Source: Anaeramoeba flamelloides
Taxonomy: Eukaryota; Metamonada; Anaeramoebidae
DNA: 64,000 nt
Direction of reading: 5' to 3'
Assembly (NCBI GenBank): GCA_027625915.1
Contig: JANTQA010000057.1
Span: 8,494,001 to 8,558,000, forward strand
Shown: positions 58,210 through 64,000 of the stretch, piece by piece
How the letters are laid out: each line of letters opens with the position of its first letter
Position numbering within the stretch: position 1 is the first letter of the stretch
The notes under the pieces: model-generated
The model's input: only the letters and a program-made list of their open reading frames with translations
Told to the model about the DNA's origin: nothing
The model's database searches: none
Translations under genes and position numbers: made by a program

Positions 58210-58743
58210 TAAACTATATTCCAAAAATTTGGACACAGATTAAACGAATGAAAAGAATAACGATACTATAGATTAAATCTAATTTAGAAAGAATTTTGAT
58301 TTTACAACTATTTTCATTTTTTGTCTTTTTTGTTTTGTTTTCAATTTCTTTTTTCCAGTTACGAAATCTGTTTGGTAATTCTGTAATTTTTTTTTGATGG
58401 TTGATAGAATTTTAGTGTTAAGTTTGTTTAATTGAAAAATTACACAAAATTGGTTGATGATATCATATCATTTGATCGATCATCAATTGTTGGTGAAATT
58501 TCAATAAATTTACCAATACATTTTTTGTTCCGTTGTTTCATTATTTTGGTACACTTGTTTTTATTTTAGAGTTTTATATTTTTTTCTTTTATTTGGATTA
58601 AAATGATTAGTTATTACAACATTAATACTTGGTTACTTAAATCTGGTTTTGTATTAGGTTTGGAAAAACACAATAAATTGTTTTTTTTTTTTGCCTATTT
58701 TTCATTTTTGGTGTGTCGAAATTTTTGAAATGGATTTAGATAA
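58210..58743 (-). mobile_element. TAAACT-family MITE, subfamily B, copy 3 (534 bp)
   Basis: Starts TAAACTATATTCCAAAAATT and ends AAATTTTTGAAATGGATTTAGATA. Inverse of 37505-38041, keeping GTTACGAAATCTGTTTGG, AAATTTCAATAAATTTAC and TGGTACACTTGTTTTTA. Confidence 0.75.
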
Positions 58744-61098
58744 AATATAACTAACACATATAATAACTGGAAAATTCATATTAATTGAATATTTGTAGTT
58801 TTACCCCATTAGATACTTTTTGTTGGCTAAAAATAAGAAAAAATTAAATATTTCCAATAACCATTAATTATTAAATGTGATATATAATTCACAAAAAAAT
58901 CATTCTAAATGTATATAAACCTGAAATTTTAAAAATTAAATCAAATATAACTAAAAACACATACAGAATTAACCACACTTTTTGTAATACGAATTACAGA
59001 TTTTTTTATTACTGTACCTTTCACCAAAAGAAAATTAACAAGAAGAGTATTTATTCATAACTATCTAAATTTTAAAAGACATTTCATAGTCCTCTTTTTT
59101 TTAATGTTGATAAGTATTTAATAAGATTTTTTTTTTTTCGAACTGTCCATGGGATCAAAAAAAAGGGACCAAATTGAAAAAGAATAAAAAGAAAAAGAAA
59201 AAGAAAAGAAACGGAAAAACAAAGATTTGAAAAAGCAAAAATAAAAATTTGCAAAATTGGTATTGATAATTATAATCTCAAAAATTTGACAACATTTTTT
59301 TGATTAAAATATTTGTACAAAACCATATAAAAAAAGTTCCAATAACATAATAAAGTGATTCGACAAATTTTGGATAATATTTTATTATGTATAATTAAAT
59401 ATGGATATTAAAGCGAACTTTCTTAATTATCGACCTATACTAACCAATAAAACCTTATTTTTTTCAACTACAGTTTGATATTTATCAACATTGGAACTTG
59501 GGATTTATTAAATTAAAAAATTGGTTTTAGGTAAAAAAATATGGGAATAATAATTTCGAATTGATTCTAAACATATATATCTATATAAAATAATAGAAAT
59601 CAAAAAGATAATATTTCAAGCAAAAATTGCTCTTCAAATATATTTAAACACAATAAAGAATTATCCGAGTTATACATAAATATTTTTTTTCCCTAAAATA
59701 AATAATAAATTAAAGAGTTCAATCTTTTTTTATTTAAAAAAAGAATAAACATTTATCTATAAGATTGTTTTTTAAGTTCTTTATTTTTTCTTCTTATTCA
59801 TTTTCCTTCCTGAAAGACAAAATAAGTAACTAAACCAATCCAAATATTTTTCCTTACAATTCGATGTTAATAATTAAAGTAAATAATTCACTTGTAGAAA
59901 TAAAAATAAGTACCAGTGATACATAAAATACAAATAATCCTTAATTCTTACAATCACAAAAAAAAAAGTATTGACTTTTTTATACCATTATTTTCCAAAT
60001 AATAAATGAAAATTTTTAATTCAATTTCCAAAATGAATATTATTTATTGCTGTTACAGTAAAATTCACAAGAGTAAAAATTTTATATTAGAGTTAACTAA
60101 GGAAGTTTATAGTATTGTCTAAAAAAATCAATTCTAAAGAGGTTGTAAAGATCTTTGAATTTTCTTCAAATTATAAAACAGAAAAATATTATGGAATGTG
60201 AACTAAAAATTTTCATTTTTGAATTGGAAAATAATAGTAATAACCAAAATATAAAAAAAAACTTTTTAATTTTTAATAGTTCTTTGGATTGAAAAGAAAA
60301 AATTAGAGATCTAGAAATCTCTATAACGTGAAAGTATTCTGTTGACTAATATTTTGAGGTAAACAAATTCTTAATCCTGATTTGTGTGAAATCAAAAAAA
60401 CATTTTCTTTTTTTTAGTATTATAATTTGTTTGTATAACCAAAAAATTTCATATTTTTGTGCTCTATGGTTTATAAATCCAATTTTCTGAAGGTTTACAG
60501 AAATTAAATTGCTTTTGTAATTTTCTATGAAATTTTTCAGATAATCAAATCATAATTTCTTTGAATTATTATTTTAAAAAAGTGTGACAAAAAAGTTTTT
60601 AAAATTATTCGTAGTACAGCTAGCAAAATTCACTAGATCTATTTTTTAGAACTTTAATTCAAAAATTTTTTGTTCACACTTTTTTTAAAATTTCTTAGTA
60701 TTATTATTAATACTTTTTGTGTGGGTTAAATTTTCAAACAAAAACTAATAATTGTTTGATGAAACGAAAAATTTGTTTATCGCCAGATTTGCTTGGATAT
60801 TATCAAAAATAAAAAGAAAAGACGAATATCAAAATTATTAGCAAACAAAGAGGTACCTATTTGTGTGAAGTTGTTAATATTTTGAAAAAAAAAGATATAG
60901 GGAAATGATTGAAAAAAAAAAAAAAATAAAAAATATAAATATATTAATTATTTTGGGATTTAGCTAGTAATTTTATTGCCTCTTTGATAAAAAATCTAAT
61001 AAAATTATTAACACCATGAAAATTAATGAATTGTTAAAATAACTTCAACAATGCTCTTGGGGTTAGGATTTTAGATTGGGGGTTGATAATTACAACAA
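58744..61098. other. long AT-rich stretch, nothing recognised
   Basis: 2.3 kb without a supported frame, RNA gene or delimitable repeat; homopolymers throughout. Confidence 0.5.
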
Positions 61099-61560
61099 TT
61101 ATTTTGGATTTTTTAAAATGATGATAACAGAGTCCCCACGTATAAACAGTTTCTTGAGGAAACGATCTTTGTTTTGTGGTTGTTGTTGTTTGGCTTTATT
61201 ACTTTTTTTTTTTTTTTTTTTCTTCTTGGGTCTTTCTGTCCAAAGCTCGGTTACTTCTTCCATTAACAAATTAAAGTGTCGATCAAATGCTTTTAAATAA
61301 CCTAAAAGCTTTCGGTTGTTTCTACAACTTACAAGAACTTGGATTCGATTTCTTACACATTCTGTCAACATTGAGAGTGGGCCACTATCAAAACTTTCAT
61401 CTTCATTAGTTTCCTGTTTGGTTCGGTGTAAAAAAGAAAAAGAAAAAATTAAAAAAAAAAAATGGAAAAAGAAAAAGAAAAAACTAAATAACAGAAAGTT
61501 GAAAGATTAACAAATTTTAAAACTTACTCCAACACGATCTAATGCATAGGTTTCTGTCAT
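61099..61560 (-). CDS. SNRPD2: spliceosomal core protein SmD2, two exons
   Basis: Sm-fold protein of the seven-member ring on U1, U2, U4 and U5 snRNAs, needed for splicing. Exons on the minus strand are 61560-61528 and 61413-61099 with a 114-nt intron (GTAAGT...CAG), phase 0, giving 115 residues against 118 in human. Exon 1 encodes only [11 protein letters not shown]. Exon 2 carries [20 protein letters not shown], then the Sm1 motif [32 protein letters not shown], a Lys-rich loop ([18 protein letters not shown]) and the Sm2 motif [17 protein letters not shown]. The N-terminus is shorter than in animals, and the loop is a little longer and Lys/Gln biased. The splice join is supported by the conserved GPLS segment following directly. 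Its presence agrees with the many introns in this window. Confidence 0.95.
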
Positions 61561-63945
61561 TGAAATTTTAAAAGAAAATAAAGTAACAAAGAAAATGACA
61601 AAAAATAATTTATAATGTGATTTGGTTCTTCCTTGAATGAATATTTCCTTTCGAGACCAATCAGAAGAACAAATTTTGATGATACGTTGAAAATTCACAA
61701 TCAATAATTTTTAAGGTGGTTTGTATTTGTTTTTGATCAATTTCTTTTCAGTCATAAAATGTATTTTTAAGAGAAAGCAAATTAAAATTCAAAATGAATA
61801 AAAAAACAAAAAAATTTGACTTAAAAGTGATAGTTTATCTAACCAATCTCTTGAAAAAGTTTATAAAATTGTGATATTTTAATAAAAATCTCAATAATTG
61901 TTTTTTTTAATTTTATTAATTTAAGAGAGGTGTTTCCACAAAATTACCTCGAATTTGATTAAAAATTGAAATTTGTTTCTATTTTTTATCCTCTAGATAA
62001 TTTGTGTAAGATTACAACTCATAGAACACCTTGAGTTTTAATCATGAAAAGAAAAAAATCAGATTTAAAAGAAAGTAAAGGGAAATAACAAGAAAAACAA
62101 CAAATGAAAAAGAGTATAAAAATCGAAAAAAAAAAAAGACACAGTCTGAATATAAAAGGTTTTATTTTGTTGCCTTAGTGTTTCAGAAGTTATTGATTGT
62201 TTGATTTTATTGAAAATTTAAAGATCGTCATCATAATAAAACACTTTTAAATAATACAGAAATTAACATAATTTTAATTTTAGTTCAATACATTAATACT
62301 ATACTTGACAGAAGTTGATCCTGATCTATCTGAAATCTACTTTTTATATTACTCGGATATTTTTGAATATAATATTGATTCTTGGTCAACAAATCAATTA
62401 TCAACCCTACTTAAATACTGATAGCTTAAACTACTTTAAGAGACCTTTTTTTTTATTTATTTAAAAATTAATCAACACTATCATAAAATGAAAGATTATA
62501 AGCTAAAAATAATTATTTAGAAAAACCATATCTTAAATATTTATTCTTGATTCTTCTCATTTACTATTAATACACTATTGTTTCTTCCACTACAAGCTTT
62601 TAATCAATAAAAAAATTATCTTCACTTTTTGAATTACTATGAGTAATCAATTTCAAGAATTTAGATTCGAAATGGATTTTTAATCTGTTATCAAAAAGAG
62701 TATATTTGATTTTATCAGAAAAATTCCTGAAATACTTTTTTTAACAATAAATAATCACACCAAAAATTAATAATATTTATGAGTTTATTCAATCTCACCA
62801 CTTCTTTACAATTAGCGAATTTGTTTGAGATTATAATTAAGAAGAAACCAAACTATAACTCTTTAATCTAGGGAAAATTTAAACTATAATAGAAATTATC
62901 AAAATTCAATTAAAAACCTGTTTTTTTTCTTCTGAGAAATATCAAATCAATTTAACTCATCTAATTAAATATATGTTATTTTAATATAAAAAACATGATG
63001 AAAAGAATACTTAAATACTTTATTTAAACAATTTGAAAATATATATAAATTATCTTTTTTTTCCGGGATAGGTTAAAAAAATGATAAAAAATATTATATC
63101 TACAAAGATTTCTTAATTAGCTTATACTTTAGATCAAAGTCTTACCACTTGCTTACGCTCTTAATTAACACTATTTTCAAATTATAAATTATTATTTTTT
63201 GCAATTCAAAATAACTTTTAAGGATTATGAGAGAATTTCTAATTATTAAAATTAGAAGAGTAGTTGGATAAATCATATTGAAACTTTTATGTAGATCAAG
63301 TATAACAACTTATACTAATTTTCAAAAAAATGAAAATTAAATGAGTCTTCTAATCATCTGACTCATTTAATTTGAATGTTTTTAATAAAAAATAATAATA
63401 AAAAATACTAGTTGAAAATTTCAAGATCATTTTTATCAATTTGACTAAGTTTGGTAATTTAAAGTTGATTTTTTGAAAATTCTATATTCGAGAAAAATTT
63501 TCAAAATTAATAATAAAAATTGGTAGAATTTTTAACATTTTTTAATTTATTTTACAAAGAAAAATTGTAAATACCTTTATTTATTTTTTTAGTCTGTTTT
63601 GAAATTTTTATTTTAATTATAGGTATTAACTAGTCAGTTTCAAATAATAATTTGATCAATTTGGTTCATTTCTTCAATATAACTATTTTAATATTCTCTT
63701 GATGTTAATAAAAATATCACCTATCGATAATTATAATCAGTATTTTTTTTCGTCTTATCTGGAATTTTCACTTAAAAGCTCTTATGGTTAGAAAAATTAA
63801 GGTAATAAAGAAAAAATTATAAAAATAAAGTGAAAACAAAAAATACTTAAAATAGTAAAAAATATATAAATTCGGACACCCAGTACCCCACTCAGATAGT
63901 CATAAAATAATAATTATTAATCTCAGATTATGTAAGTTTTATCCA
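61561..63945. other. AT-rich stretch downstream-right of SmD2
   Basis: No supported gene. Near 62305-62415 one plus-strand frame reads LTEVDPDLSEIYFLYYSDIF, then EYNIDSWSTNQLSTLLKY and a stop, which is coding-like and may be a relic of an unknown gene. Otherwise filler. Confidence 0.4.
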
Positions 63946-64000
63946 TAATTGCTAATCTTTCTTTCGGGTTTTTGTTCCTCCTGTGTATTCTGGGGACGTG
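63946..64000. other. less AT-rich window edge, possibly a clipped exon
   Basis: The last 55 bases are clearly less AT-rich than what precedes. Several readings are open: minus strand TSPEYTGGTKTRKKD then stop, minus strand RPQNTQEEQKPERKISNYG then stop, or plus strand IANLSFGFLFLLCILGT. The sequence to the right is needed to choose, so I do not assign a gene. Confidence 0.25.

Noticed and set aside
1-64000. CRISPR arrays, bacterial operons, tRNA or rRNA genes
   Set aside because: No regularly spaced direct repeats, no A/B-box pairs that fold to a tRNA by eye, and no rRNA core sequences; a tRNA scan would be needed to exclude divergent tRNAs.

Overview
This is a very AT-rich eukaryotic nuclear window (roughly four fifths A+T by eye) from a protist. 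Evidence for a eukaryote: spliceosomal GT-AG introns interrupt recognisable genes (uS10, SmD2, an E2 enzyme, G3BP, TOP3), and proteins carry long Glu/Asp/Ser, Lys-Glu or Gln/Asn simple-repeat tracts. The combination of amoeba-type proteins, short introns of about 105-250 nt and EK, SE and QN repeats fits a free-living amoeboid protist. Anaeramoeba is my best guess, but that is an inference from style and not a sequence match.

Layout. 2.1-2.8 kb: 40S ribosomal protein uS10, three exons (-). 3.8-5.3 kb: a decayed HSP90 copy that keeps intron positions (+). 8.3-9.2 kb: clamp-loader subunit RFC2 (+). 15.5-21.9 kb: a topoisomerase III alpha homologue (+) whose two exons are separated by an exactly 3,800-nt intron and whose TOPRIM metal-binding residues are replaced. 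27.5-29.2 kb: G3BP-like stress-granule protein, NTF2 + acidic tract + RRM (-). 34.8-35.5 kb: Alba-domain protein with acidic linker and Arg/Gly tail (-). 38.4-40.5 kb: UBE2E/UBE2D-class ubiquitin-conjugating enzyme, five exons (-). 45.3-47.0 kb: a 537-residue protein with a low-complexity head and an unrecognised, possibly PH-like body (+). 53.8-55.3 kb: LRR-polyQ-U-box ubiquitin ligase (-). 61.1-61.6 kb: spliceosomal SmD2, two exons (-). Both window edges may clip further genes.

Between genes the DNA is a graveyard of short non-autonomous DNA transposons. I could delimit a roughly 540-bp family with TAAACT-type ends (7 copies, two subfamilies), a second family of that size (3 copies) in which two copies carry the same nested 163-bp TA-target element, a 195-bp family with CAG...CTG ends and TA flanks (3 copies), a 450-bp foldback family, a 138-bp CACTA element with TTT duplication, and further inverted-repeat elements. 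An unrelated 113-nt perfect inverted repeat at 56.2-56.5 kb stands out because its arms are identical. No transposase gene is visible, so the elements must be mobilised in trans or be dead.

The genes do not form an operon or a pathway. They are ordinary nuclear genes on both strands, several concerned with RNA (uS10, SmD2, G3BP-like, Alba), two with DNA replication and repair (RFC2, TOP3) and two with ubiquitin (E2, U-box E3). The most unusual items are the TOP3 homologue without its TOPRIM acidic residues, its giant intron, the perfect 113-nt hairpin, and the nested small-transposon history.
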